Assembly (NCBI GenBank): GCA_023374025.1
Contig: SIJG01000024.1
Span: 319,602 to 383,601 of the forward strand
DNA: 64,000 nt
Direction: 5' to 3'
From: Heterodera schachtii
Taxonomy: Eukaryota; Nematoda; Chromadorea; Rhabditida; Heteroderidae
Position numbers and translations under genes: made by a program. Shown one piece after another: positions 23,301-38,300 of this stretch. Positions within the stretch are counted from its first letter, which is position 1, and every line of letters begins with the position of its first letter. Under the pieces are notes generated by a model that was given only the letters and a program-made list of their open reading frames with translations, ran no database searches and was not told where the DNA came from.

Positions 23301-26300
23301 CCGCTGACGGGTGTCAGCTGTGCGCCAAAAATTATTTATTATTTCTATTATTATGAATTATTACATATTTATATATTAAGCCCCTCTTTTAAATTTTATT
23401 GGCCGAATTTTTAGGGGGGCGGGGCGGAAGCGCCGAAAATTTGTGTGCCACGGGGGAATTTTTGAAATGTGATAGCGCCCGAGGGGCGGCGGAGCACCGC
23501 CGCAACCGCCGATGAGCAAAAGCGCCAAACAATTTTTGGCTTTTCAAAATAATAAATAGCACCAAATTATGATGCACCACTGGGAAACCAAGGACCAAAT
23601 TCCATCATCATTAGTCGAGAAAATTCAATTTTTAAAGACTTTCTCGGTTGTAAAGTCTCGAGACCAATTCTCGACTTTTGAACCGATAAATGCATATTTG
23701 CTAATGAGTGTGATAGATAATTAGCAGTTAGGCTCTCATTATTCACCCAATGCTATTAAGCTATGGATCTGTTTTCGATGGACGAAAGTTTCTCGAGAGT
23801 CGCGACCGAACCCACCCCCAAAAAAGCCAGAGAAATTTTTAGACCTCGAGACTGCGAATCTCGAGCAGTTTTTATTAGTGCCATTCTGTTTTAAAATTTC
23901 ACTTTTTTAAATAAAAAAATTTAATTGTTAGAATTTATGTATTAACTTTTTTTATATTTCATTTTCGAATTTTTCAAAGCGAAAATGATTTTTAAAAAAG
24001 TGTTCAGTCTGCTGGACAATGGCCACTCGTGCGGCACTTTCGGCGGACACTTTGGACGAGCAAGTGCAGACACGGCTTGAAGCATTTTCGGTAAAATTTA
24101 ATTTAAATAATAAAATTTTTTAATTAAAAAATTATTAATCATCAAATTTATCCCGCATTTTTTGCCAGAATATGCGCAACAAAAACAACTGCAATGGCCT
24201 CCACCATCACCAGCACAATGGCAAGTGCGCGAAAGGGCACAGCAGCAACGGAGGGCAACCGCACGACGAGGCGATCAACGAGGGCACGGAGTATCCGGAC
24301 CAATTGGCACTGCACCACCACCAGCAGCAAACAGAAACAACAATGGGAGACACAAATTATGGTAATAATGGTGGGTGGGACAGAAGAGAAGCATAACAGC
24401 AGCAGAATGGGGACAGAAAATGGAGAGACAAATTTATTACCGGATTTTTGGTCTTCATTGGATTCGCGATGGTCAAGAGTCTCGGCTCGAGAAAAGTCTC
24501 GAGATTTTGGAGTCTCTCGAGTTTTGGGACAAAGTCCCGAGTCTTGCAATGGGAATCTGAATCATTTGACGTTTTACACATCGTCTAATCAGGGAAAGTC
24601 CCAGGATTTCGTCTTGGAGAGGATACCGCCCCCTCTGGCGACGACCTTAAATTGATAATTTCGTGAATTTTTGAAAAAGTTTAGCGAAATTTTTGAAAAA
24701 ATTTAGGTGAAGGAGCTGTTGGAGTTCGTACCAATAAGGAAAATCGAAAATATCAGCACAAAATACTATTTTTTCCCTTAAAATTTTGGGTGTGATGATC
24801 TGATGAGGCATCAATTATTTGCAAATTGATTGATCATTTGATTAAAAATGGGCATGTTTTGTTCATTTTGATCACAGATGCGTCCAATCAGCCGAGCACC
24901 TCTTCCAATCAGCCAATTTGGGCACACACCGCGGGGTCAGATGACGGGAGCAGCAGCAGGCGGAGGAGGGGCAGGACGAGTCGGGTGGGTATTCACAAAA
25001 AGTGATCGGAAGAGGGGCGGGGGCGAGGAGGGCAGAAGGAGCATAACTCTGATCAGTGATCTGTCATTGGCTGGAATTGATCAAAAAGTGGTCAAATTGA
25101 CGAACGCAGATCATTGATCAATGTTTGACTAGGAATGAAATGGTCAAAATTGATAAGAAAGCATTTATATACTCGCTGATCACTGATCAATCATCATATT
25201 TGGAATTTGATCACAAAATGTTCAATTGATTGTGAATTATGAGTTTTGTGCGCTGATCACTGGTTAATAATTTAAAAAATGATCGATCGAACCGAGCAAG
25301 AAATACTTGAATAAAATACCTGAGTTCTAATCATTGATCAATTATTTTGGAATTTGATTGAAAAAAGATTAAATGAATAATCTCATTTTATAATTCCCAA
25401 AAACATTAACCCTATTAATTATGATTCCTGATCATTGATCAGAATTAGAGTTTTTTAAATACCTAATTAGCACTTTCCTTTTAAAAATTCGATTTTTTTT
25501 TACTATCAAAACTGATCTGTCGGATTTTCAAAGTTAATGTTTCATTTCGATTTTATATTAAATTATTTATTCAGCAGGGCCCGCCTTCCCATGACAATCC
25601 TTCGTGTTCCTCTTCCACCGATCGCATTTCACTTAAACAACTCCAAGAGATGGTTGAAAAATTTAAAAAAATATAAAACAAAATTGGGGGGGGGGGGTTG
25701 GAGGGGTGTTTTTTTAAATTTTCCAAAAATTCCAAAAAAATCCCACAAAAGGCACTGACTTCGTTTTGCCGAGACAAATGGACGCCGGGCAAATTCCGCG
25801 AAGTGAATATTGAGCTGGAACGGGACAAGCACATTGGGCTGGGCATCACCGTGGCCGGATATGTTTACAAAAAGGGTGCGTTTTGGCTGGGGATGGCCTC
25901 GGCTAATTGAACTGTCCTCATTAGTGGCAATTAGTGCCAGCGATGACATTAAATTTAAAAAATATATGCCGTGGGTTACTACGATATTTGTGCGTCAACA
26001 ATACGGTTTTTTTTGGCGAAATTTATTGTGCAAGCGACAAGATCATTTTGGTCCGAATATTCAGGATAGCGTGAAAGCCACGGGTACATCTGTACCGTGA
26101 AAGGGTTACAGTATATCTGGGAATGGATTACGGTATTTTTTGGGAATATATTTTCTCGAACAGTTACGCTACTTTTTCGGAATTTGTTAAGGCGTTTTTC
26201 TACGAATGCGTTACGGTACATTTAATGTCTGCTGAAGATGGTTACGGTCCTTAAAAGGGCAGTAATGAAAAATGAAGAAGAGCCCAACCCCTACCATTAC

Positions 26301-29300
26301 TGCACTCTTTCCACGCCTTTTCAAGCCGTTTTCTTCCGCTAAAGCTCCCCCCCCCCCCCCTCTTCCGTCTTAACATTTTGTGCCGTCGCCGTCGGCGCCA
26401 TTCATTGGCACAGTTTTGGCGCTTTGGCCGGTGCCATCGCCGGCCTTTCCCCCTTTTCAGTTGGTTTAGTGGCGGGGAGGCTAACATTTTGGCTGGCCAA
26501 AAGCCCCCCCCCCCCCCCGGGGCGGCTTCTCCCTCCCTCCTCATTTTATTTGTACTTAAATGGGCCCGGCAGCGAAATGCCGCCGGGGAGGAAATAAAAT
26601 TTGGCCATCCGCGAAAATGTTGTGTAAAAAAAAATTTGGGAGGAGCAAATGCAGAACAAAACGGGACAACAGTGTGGTGATGAGAGGGGCGGGCCAAGGG
26701 CGAAGAAAAAAGAGAAGAAGAAGAAGCCGCTTAAAGGGGTGGGAAACTCGGCGAAAAATGGGCCGATCAATTTGTACGAATTTAGGAGAGAGTGAGGAAA
26801 AGCGTCGTTGTGCCAACTAAGGCACGAGAAAAATCGATCTTTTTTTTTTGAAATTGTGCCAAAATGATGCTAAGAGGGACCTTTGGGTTTGCTTTATCCT
26901 CTTAATAATTAGAAAATCTTAAAAAATCGGATTTAAACGTTCAAAACATAGAGGGCGAGAAGCATTGTACAAAAACTAAGGCACGAGAAAATCGATTCGT
27001 TTTTTTGAAATTGTGCCAAAAAGGTTTAAATGGGGCTTTTGGAATTAATTTAACCTAATAATGTGATTAGGGAACTTAACAATTAAATGAATTTAAAAGA
27101 GCTCGCTCAAAATTTTTAAACTGAGTGAATTACATATATTTTTTGCCAAAATTTTAAATTTTCCAAGAATTTAAACAGAAAAAATGCCTTTGGATCCCTT
27201 CTTTCCCCCCCCGCCCCCACAAATCCTTTCCCTCGGCTTTTGTCTTTTGTTTATTTTTAAATATTTTAATTTTTTATGCCAACTTTTCTTGCCCTCAAAT
27301 TGCCACTTCTTCGTTCAGAAGAGATCAGTGGTGTGTTCATCAAATCGCTGGTGCCCCAATCGTCGGCCCATCTGTCGCGCCAAATTCAGCTGCACGATTT
27401 AATTGTGGAAGTGAACGGACGAAGCCTGGAGGGGCTGAGCCATGTGAAAATCAATTAAAATAATAAATAATAATTTTAAATTAAAATCAAAAATTAAAAT
27501 TGAAGTTAGGCCATGTTTTTTTTTGACCGTTTTATCTCCGGCACAGAGACCGGCACAATTAATTCCATTTAAATCAGATTAGCATGGGCGAGAAACTAAT
27601 TGATTTTTCGTACGAAAAACAATTAAATAACTTTTGTTTGTTTTTTGCATGCCAAACTTTTTGATCCCAACTAAGAAAATTTTGTTTTTCAATTTTATAA
27701 AAAAATAATTTTTTAATAAATTTTTTTTTTGGTAAAATAAATTTACGTAAAAATTTGAGGCCGAATCGGTGCGCACACTGATCAGAAGTGGGCAAAGGGT
27801 GCGGCTGAAACTGATCCGATTTGAGGAGGGCACGCCGCAGGCGAAGTGCCTAAAAATGCTGCACGAGCAGGCAAAAATTAAAAATAATTTTTAAATTAAA
27901 TTTTGCATTTTTAATTGAATTAAATATAAATAATTAACCAAATTAAAATCAATTTTTATTATTCTTTTCTTTAAAAAAATATATATTTAAATAATATAAA
28001 GAAAAAGTCTACTCCATTTAATGATCAATAAATAATTACAACTTCCCATTATTACATTACATTATATTAATTAATTAATTACGAATTAATTAATTGTTTA
28101 TTAAATTACCTAATTGCCTTTTTAGGAATTGGCCGCCGTCGCCGCCTCCCAAAATGAGTCGGCCGCCTCCTCAAGCACAGTCGGCGGCATCAGCTCGGCA
28201 ATGCCACCAATTGCACAAACGCAGCAACAATATGAACTGTCGTTGGTTGACTATAAGGTAAAATGAGGAGAGAAAATTAAATAAAAATAAAATATAAATT
28301 AAAATTAAAAATTAAAATTAAAAAATCGGATAATTTTAAAATAAAATAAAATTTAAGAGCTATTGGGCCACCCGAATGGGCCCCGAATATGACATCATTG
28401 TGGTGGACGTGAGGCCGGACGAGCGCGTGTTGGAGGACGGCGGGTTGGGCATTGAATGGCAGGGCACCGTGGACATTTGTGACGGTAAAATTAGCGCAGA
28501 AAAAATAATTAAATTTAAAATTTAATTAATTGAAATTTCGATGGCATAGACTGACTGCTTCTCTTACCCTTATGTAACAACATGATACCCATAAGAAAAA
28601 ATTTTGATTTCACATCATAATAACTGGGTGGGAAATTCCATGCAAATGTGTGATTAATTAATTAATTGATTAATTACTGTCTAATTGACAGGACTATGAA
28701 TTAATTAAAAATTATAAAAATTAGCTGCATATTATTTTTTGGGTACCATCAGCAATAATAGCTACATTCATAAAGCTTAACTTATTTTCATTTAATTCAT
28801 AATTTAGCTGTAATATTTAATTCATTAATTACACCTAATTGACAGGACTATTAATTAATTAAATATTTATTTCATTTGAATGAAAAAGTAAATAATTTTT
28901 ATGGCATATTATTTTAGTGCCATATTTTCACTAATTAGCGCTTATTAAAATGCTCAAAATATTTTTATTTCACAAATTTATTTAGCTTTAATTGTTTAAT
29001 AAAGGAAGTCAGCTGTGTTCCCACCATTTCATTGAAAGCATTCGAAAGGATGGACCGGCAACAAAAACGGGCGCACTGAAAGCGGGCGACTGAACTTTTA
29101 CAGGTGCCAAAACATTGGGAGGATAAATTTAATTAATTACTAAATTTTAAATAAATTTAGCGGATAATTACAAATTTTTAATTAATTTTAATCATTTTAG
29201 CGGATTTTATTACAAAATTTTAGGTCAATGAAACGGCCCTTTTTGGCGAATCGTTTGTGCGCGTTCGCAACGAATTGAACGGCGCGCAAAAGAATTGTTG

Positions 29301-32300
29301 CGAATTTGTCCGTCTGATTTTTTGCCGAAGGGCTGAAAAGGGTAAATTTAAATTTTTTTTTTTTTCAAAATAATTTTCAATTTCATTTTAAGAGCATATT
29401 AATTTTGTGATGCCATCCGAGCAAAGTCTGCCGTTGGCCTACCCAATTTTGGCCTCATTAATGTCCATTGATCAGCACTTTATCAAAGTGATTTTTCTCA
29501 CCATTAGAAATTTTTAGAGCTCGTGAAAAATTCAAAAAAAAAAAAAAACAAATTTAAATTATCAAATTTTTACAAGGCAAACGAATTTTGTAAAAAAGTA
29601 TATGCCTAAATATATAAAACAGATCAATTTTATCATTTAATTTTATAATCAATTTTATTTATTTAGTTAGAAAATTATTTTTCCGTTTTCAGAGGTTTTA
29701 AATTTTAATAATTTTCCTCGTAAATAAAATAAAATTAGAAATTTTCTCTCTTTTTTTTTGTCAAATTCATTATCTTCTGCCATTTTTGAAATACCATACT
29801 TGGAAAATTTCAACAACAAAAAATTTTATCTATATAAATTACACTTTTTTCTGTATTTTTTTGGACGCCATAAAAATCGGATTTAATTTATCTGAGATTT
29901 TCCACTGGAAATTTTTGAGATTTTCATTTCCTAGGCAAAGTCGGAGCTTCGGCTGGCCGATTTGGCGGCCTCCGTCGCGGACGACGACAATGACGACGGC
30001 AGCGGTGCGCGACCGCTGCCGCCGGGCGGTACGGCGGCGCGGCGACGATGCCGCGCGTCGTCCGCCGCTGGTGCCAACCGGTGGCTGCGCTCGCGCTCGC
30101 TGGAGAATCTGTCCGGCTTTGCGGTGTGGCATTGTGTGCCCATTGTGGTCACACTGCGCAAGGACGCCAAAGGACTTGGCTTTTCCGTGGCCGACTATCA
30201 GGCAAAGTTTGGGTGAATTTTGTGCCGAACGAGGGGAAGACGGTGCCTTCCTTTTCGATGCTTCTCAATCGGAAAATTTTCGACGGCTTTAAAAATGGGT
30301 TTTACACGAATTCTTGCAAACTTTTGGTACAATGACTGACTGAAGTCCGAAAGAGTTTTCATTTATGTTTTCGAGTTTCGAATTCGAGCATTTGGCTAAC
30401 ATGGCTTTTGGCTGGCTAATTTCCTTCCAAAAACTTTTGTTGCGGGACCTCGGTTCGGGTGTGAAAATGCAAATAAAAGATTTCTTTAAAATTTGCCGAT
30501 GAAGTGCCGAGGGTTCGGTCAAATGGCCCCGACTCTTGACACCATTCTCGAGCATTCATTCTCCCACCTGCCCTGGAAATTTTATGGAAATTGGAATTAA
30601 TTTGAACATTCAATGCTCAGGACCCGTCCCACCCTGCTGAGCGGGTCATTGTCATTCGCAGTTTGGTGCCGGGCGGCGCGGCACAAGCGGACGGTGGGAA
30701 AAATAATGAAAAATATTTAAAAATCATTGAAAATTATTTAATTTATTAAATTTAAATTTAATATTATTTTTTATTTTATTAAAAAGGCCGAATTGTGCCG
30801 GGCGATCGTCTTTTATTTGTCAACGGCGAAGATTTGTCCAGCAGCAGTTTGGAGAGGGCGGTGGAGGTGCTCAAGGTGCACAAAATGAATTCAAATTCAA
30901 TTCAACTATTTTATTTTTTTGATATGGAATTTTTTAAATTTAATAATTTTTATGTTGGAATTTTTTATTTTTTTAAATTTTATATAATTTACTTTTTTTA
31001 ATTTTTATATAAAACATTTTTATTTTCTCATAATCAAATCCATCTTTTCCCCTCATTTTCAGGCCGCTCCAATTGGTCAATTTGTCCGTTTGGGCATTGC
31101 CAAACCCGTGCCAATTGAGCAGGTAAATAAATTTTGGTTATTTACGAAATTATTTTATTTTTATTTTTATTAAATTTGCCCCTTTTTTTGCCTCTTAATT
31201 CCATAACATTTTAAAAATAAAATTCTGTGAGCGTTTCAATAGAAAATTCTGTGGTTAGAGGAGATTAACCACAAAAATTCATCAATCTTTGAGGGGATTA
31301 TCCCGTCAAAACGATTTATTATGATGGGTTTAAAATCCAATTTTTGTTTCATTTTTGGTTTTTAAAATATTTAAAATTTCAGAAAATATAAAATTTAGTT
31401 TATTATATCGTAAATAATTATTTTAAATTTATTTAAAATATGATTTTTTTGAATGCTTTCTCCAAAATATTTATTTACAACGAATTTTGTGACAGTTTTT
31501 TATGAATTAAATTAATTATAATTTCCATTTTTATTTTAGGATTATTAACAAATTAATATTTTATGTTTTTCCTTTTTTTAATTCTTCCAAATTCCATTTA
31601 AATTAAATATTTTTTGAAATTTTTTCCACTAATTTATTTTCATTGTAATTAAATATAATTTGTTTTGTTAAATATTTAATTAATATCCAATCATTGGTCG
31701 CCCCCCCCCCCTAAATTTGGCCCCGGAGGGTTTCCAATTTCTTCTTCTAATTATCGTCCACCATTTCGCTTCATTTCGCTTCGTTTCGTTTTGCTTTGTG
31801 GCCACACCTTTCTTTCTTTTTCATTCTTTGTTTCTTTGTGTTTGGCCTTTTGTCCGCTGCGGGCCAAACAATGGCCAAAAGGCCAACCCAAAACATTGGG
31901 AAGCTTTGATTTGAAAATGCTTTCTGGGAACAGTTACGGTCATTTGAGGGAAAAGACACCGCCGAAAAAAAAACATTGGCATAATGCCCAATATTTAGCC
32001 TAAATTTTTGGCTTTCATTTTTAATTGCACACGGTAAAATTTGCATTTTTTTGATTCGTTTTTCACATTTTCTGAGCATTTTTCCACTGTTAAAATGCAA
32101 AAAAAATATAATTTTAAACTTAAAATTACTCAACTTATTATTTAAAATCAAAAAATAAGCATTGCCTTATTAAAACGTGAATTCGAGTCATACTTTATCT
32201 TGTTATACTGATTTTTTCACCCCTTTTATGATAAAATTTTCCAAAATTAAAAATTAATTATTTTATAAATTACTATAATTTCTCATTAAATCAAAGTTAG

Positions 32301-35300
32301 ATTGAGTAGAAGTATTTTATTAAGTTAAGCTGAAAAATTAGCTTTGTTTGAGTCACCCTTAATTAACTTTCTCTCGTAAATGTTCTTAATCCGGCAATTC
32401 CCTGGCTTTACGTCGCTTTAAATTTGATAATTATTTCATTTTCATAAAAATTATTCATAAAAAATTAATAGTTTTTTTCCCGAAAGCTAGCACATCACTT
32501 AGCCTTTTAAAAAATATGGAACAGTTTGGCATTGTTTAACTTTGTCGTGCCATGCTTTCCTCTCCGTGCCGCCCTCTCATTATTGGCTTTTTCTATCCCC
32601 ACTTTTGGCATATGTGCCGTCTGTGTGTCCCCAAATTGGCACCATCGCCGAATTATGCTTTTCCTATGCTTTTCCTCTTTGCTTTTGCCCCAATTTTTTA
32701 TTCCCTTTGCCCCCCCCCCGCCCCTCTCAATGCTTTTCCTCCCCTTTTTGGCATTGTTTGTCCTTATTTTGCCCCCGAGGGGCCTTTCGCTTCACCGAGT
32801 GGCGCCCTCCCTTTTTTCCTCCTTTTTTTTGGCAGAATCCAAAATTCCCAAGAGCACCTTCACATTTTGGTGAATAAAAATTCTCTTCTAAAAGCCTCAT
32901 TAAGAGAAAATTAATTGGACAGGAAATTATTATCAATTTTTGATTTAAATATTTTAATTTTTAAATAAAAATTTTCTCACAAATTAGAAAAAAATCCTAC
33001 TCATTAATTCAAATTTGGAGTAATAATTGTTTTTAAAATTTCATTAATATTTATTTATTAACATTAAAATGCAATGCAATTAAAATGCATTTTTTAAAAA
33101 TTTAATTGGCTAATTTATTTATTCATAATATCATTTTAAATATCTTTTTTTAATTTTTTTTTTTTTATAGATTTGTCTTTTTTTGTTACATTTTTTTCTT
33201 AATTTTATTGCAAAAATTGCGAAATTTGCACAAATGTGCTGCTTCAACCGATCAGAGAGAGGCTGATTCATTTCATCCCCCCCCCCCACAACATTTTTTT
33301 GGTTTTATTTTTTCCATTTTTATGATTCATTTTGATGAAATTTTTTTTTTTTTGCAAACGCCCAATGGAATTTTTTCAATTTTATTTCTTCTGATAAATC
33401 AATGGGCTAATCGATTTTATAAACTTGATCAGGCTGTGCTGATCATTTCCAAGAAAAAAGTGCGCTTTTTCATCACTTAAGAATGAATGAAATGATCTGT
33501 AGGGAAATTTTAAAATAAAAAAAATAATTTAAATTTTTTGTTTTCAATTTTAAGGAATGAAAAAGGGACCAAACCAAAAATAGATCAGATTTTTGATAAT
33601 TTCATCAATTTGGTTCTTGGTTTAACAGCTCTATTCAAAGACAATATTCTAACAAAAATCAGTTAAAATTCCAAAAACGACACCATCGATTAATTTATTG
33701 CAAAAAAATAAATATACATAATTACAAAAATGCTCATGCTAATAATCGCCTACAAAAATGCCGGTCAGGCCCCTTAAAAAAAATTCCTTTGGCGAAAAGT
33801 AAAAAAAAGAAAAAGTGATCGCCTGATTTTGCATCATCCGCATTTCTTTTTCTCTGTTCACATTATTCCTGCGCTGATCAGTCACACTTTCAAAAGGTGA
33901 TGAGTCGTTATAAAAAAATCATCAAATGAAAAATTTCATCAAAAAAATTACCCATAAATTTGCTCAAAAGAATCTAAATTTTAATTGTTTATATCTTTCG
34001 ATAGAGAAAAATTTAAAAAATTTCGTTAGTTTACTAAAAGTTATGGTCAAAAAAGTTTGAAAACCTGGTTCCTTTTGTACTTTTGGCCATAACTTTTTTG
34101 AAAGTTAACGAAATTTTAAATTTATTAATAAATTTTCATTTAATGCTTTTTTTAACGCACTTTTGATGGCTTTTTCATAACGACACGGCACCTTTCAAAA
34201 TGTTCCCATAATTTTAAATGTCAAAAAAAAATATTTCGCTTCCGCGCGAATGATTATTTTGTCGCTAATAAAAATGCTTTTCCTTTTTTTTGTCTTTTTT
34301 TTTTGAATTTTCCTTTTTTGGCACAGTGTCGCCTCGACGACACCGTCCCGTTGATTTCGCACAGCGAACGTTTGCTGGCCAAGTCGCACTCGCCGCGGAC
34401 CCGACGCCGTCGCGGCCCACTCGCTGCTGCGCATCTGTTGCTGAACGTGCCGCACGCACGGCACTCGCCGCTGTCCAATCCGGTGGGAAAACAATGGCAT
34501 TTTTATCGCAGAAAAGGAAATTCGAATTAAAATAAATTTGATTAGAAAAAAATAAGTGATCAATTATTTCTAATAAGCCAGCATCTTGGAATTTTTTTTT
34601 GTATAATTAAGAAGGAATAAATTATTTTGCTTTTTGAATTATAATAAAAATATATTTTTTTTATCGATTTTAACTACCTCAACGGGCAGCTTTTTTTTTG
34701 GTTTCCTTGTACTTTTGATAGCATTTATTGCTTTTCCGCTAAAACAATTTGGCTAAATAATTTTAATTCATACAAATTCTATACAAATTCTTATGAAAAA
34801 TATTTTAAAGTTGGATTTCATTAAATTTTCAACAAAATTCCATTAGCTTCGTTAGCCTTTGTTTTTTTTTGTACTTTCATAGCATTCATTCATTGCTTTT
34901 CCATTAAAAAATAATTTGATCAAATAATTTAACATTTATAATCTTTGAAAATTGGCATTCAAAAAATAATAGGAACAAAATATTTTACCTCTGTTAATTA
35001 TTGTTCATTAATTTTTATTAAAAGTATATTATTAAATCATTTGTCGTTTTTTTCTTCTTCCATCATCATACTTTATGTATTTCAACAATCACTGTGTCTT
35101 CTTCTTCTTTCTTTCTTTTCCCTCCCTTTTCTTTGCCTTTTTGTCCCCCGGGGGGGTTTTCCTCCTTCCCCCCCTTTTATCATCTCTCAATTTCCACCCC
35201 TTTTACCCCTCTTTTTTCCCAACCATTTTCCCTCCCTCCCGTCGTCCGCCCTTCAGCAAAGATTAGCGCTCCCGAAAATAAAATTAATTGCGATGGCTCC

Positions 35301-38300
35301 CGCCCCCCTCCCCGTCGTTTTGCCCACTTTTCCCCGGGAGGGGCGGGGAGTGTTTGGACAAAAATATTTTGGGAGGGGCGACGGCCACAAATTTATAAAC
35401 CCAAAAATTATACGCATTTTGCGGACAGAAATTTTTTTGGGCCAATTAAGAGAAAATTTATTTGCCTTTTTTACGGGGGCTTTTATCCATTTGTAAACAG
35501 AAGAAAATTAGTACCAATTCTCTTAATTTTATTTGTTTTTTTGAATAAATAATAAAATATTTATTTATTTTCGTATAAAAATAAATTTTATATTTTTTAT
35601 ATATTTGCTATTAAAAATGATAATTAAAAGGATATTATAGTTGATTTAATTATTATTTTATCAATATAAACTAAAATTTTTCAAAAAAAAATATTAAAAA
35701 TTAGAAAACAATTTTTTTTGGCCAACAAAAGTGGATAAATTTTTTGAGAAAATCACCCATTCTTCGTAGATTCTTTTTGAATTTTAAGTTTACTTAGTAG
35801 CGTATTTTCTTTTAGTTATGTTTTTTACATTTTAAATTTTTTACATTTATGGCAATCACAAAAATTTGCAAATGTCCGTCCTAATAATTATAATTTTAAT
35901 TTTAACGCTTCAACCAAAAATATTTTTATTTGGCATTTTTAAATGCCATTTTTGGCGCGCCGATTTGAAACATCGCCACAAAATATTTTATTAGTTATTC
36001 ACACAGCACCACCAATTTGAGATGCAAATTTTTGTGTGTCAATTTATTTATGGCGGGGCTATTTAATCCTAAATATCCTAAAACTTTTAGGCGCTCAAAT
36101 TTATTCAATTTTAAAGGGGGGAAACAATCATTGACAAGCCGTGGAAAATTGGAATTTAAAATGCAAAATGAGCTTTCCCTTTTCCCTTTTCCCACACAAA
36201 ATTTCATCGATCCGTCGGAATATTTTTAGGAAAATAAAATAAAATAAAATTTAATTTATAAAATTGTTTTTTTAATTGATTTAGCTAAATCTAATAAATT
36301 GCGGATTTTTTGAAAAGTTTCAGTCGTCCGCCTGCTCAAGCCAAGAGGAAATTTGGGTCGGTGGTGCCAATTTGGAGCGACCACTAAACACCCAGGTGAT
36401 TAATTAAAAAAACAAATATGAATTAATTAATTTCATTTCATAGTTTAAATTTAATTTTCATTTTCGTTTTTAAATGTAATTTATTTTTTTATTTAAAATA
36501 AAATAACAAAATATTTTTTTAATATTTTTTCCATCTTTTCGTACCCAACTTAATCATTATAATAATTTTCAAAAATAAAAAACCTTTTTTACATTAAAAA
36601 TTAATTCCAATTTCAATTTTTGCAGCTTTACTTTTCGCCCTCCGCTGCTGACAGCCGCCGTTGTTCGACGTTGGCATCGCCGCAGGTAAAAAAGTGAAAA
36701 AAGTAAAATAAAATGGCAAATCGATTTAAGAGTGAATTTGCATTTTGTTCACCTTTTTTTGAATCGCTGTGAATAAATTAGCATTTTTTTTGTTTTTGCC
36801 GCCGCCGAAAGCGTCGCGGCATTTGGCGCCGCGCGCTAATGACACAAAACACTTTGGCAAAACGGGGAGAAAAATGGGACAAAACAATTTTTAATATTCA
36901 CAAAATGCCAAAACATACAAATAAAACCAACAATTATTTTGGGGTTGGAAAAAGTCAAAAAAAAAAAAACTAACTTTTTAAGATTTTAGGACTAATTAAA
37001 TTGGCATTTTTTAGATTTTTGTAATTTTTTAAATTTCTAAAATAAGAAATATTCATTACTTTTTACCGAAATTATTAAACATTGTTTAATGTTTCTCAAA
37101 AGGTTCAGGATCGGCAAAAAAAATCTGAAAAAAACTTTTTAAGATTTTATGACTAATTAACAATTTTTGGCATTTTTTAATGGTGTAAATTATTTTTTTA
37201 ATTTCCAAAATTAGAAATATTCCGTTTTATTTCACAGAAATGATTCCAAAAATGATTTAATGTTTTCCCAAATGTTCAGAGTCTACTCAGTTCCGGCATG
37301 CATTCGGCGAGCAGTGCCGTCGCGTGGAGTCCGTGCTCAAGCCGTTCACTTTCGCCATGTGCCTCTCCGGCCAACTCCCTCAAGGGGTCATGGTCATACG
37401 GTAAAATTATCTAATTAATTAAATAATAAATAAATATTTAAATTCACAGACATAATCAATTTGCCTGTCCATTTGGAACGACACATCAAAGTGCTAAAGG
37501 TAAGCAAAAAAAGAAGACATTTTTAATATGCTAATTTTATTATTTAAGAATTTACAAAAATATAATTAAAAATTTAAAAAATATTATACGAAAATATTAA
37601 TTAATTTTAAATAAAAAATAAGAAAAATATTACTTAAAAATTATAAAATAGCACCTTAAATAAAATAATTTATTGTAATGAAAGAATATTTTAAATTTAC
37701 TTTCATAAAAATTAAAATATTTAGTATTTTATTAATTTCGAATAAATAAAATAATTAAATATTTTTTCTCGCAAATTAATGATTTTAACAATTATTTAAT
37801 TAACAATTCAAAAAACTTGACATGGTAAATAATAATAAATTATTAAAATAAATTAAAATAATATTTTAATTTTATTAATTTTAATGCATTTTCAATTTTC
37901 AATTTAAGTCCCATTTGCCCCTTGGCGTTGTGTTGGATGCCAACATTGACAAAGCGATCAACGGATGCGTGGTGAAAAGCATTTGCAGCAAAAAAGCACT
38001 GGCCAAAGACGGACGAATTCAGGTGAAAAACAAAAAGCGCAAAAATCAACTAAAATTTTTTATAAATTCGAATTTTTATATTTTTTAGCCCGGCGATCAC
38101 ATTGTGAAGGTGAACGGCGAAAGTCTGCGCAATGTGACAAATGCGCAGGCGCGTGCCATCATGCGACGGGCAAATCTCGTGGGGGCACAGTGCGGGTGAG
38201 GAAGCCGGGGGGATTGGCACGGAATCAGTCGCGGAAAATTGTGCCATTTTTTTAAAATTTTTTAATATCTTGTTGAATTTGGTACATCTTTTCGATAAAT

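Noticed and set aside
32526..32914. Hydrophobic open frames in intron 28
   Set aside because: Three frames are open at once over pyrimidine-rich DNA; not coding-like.
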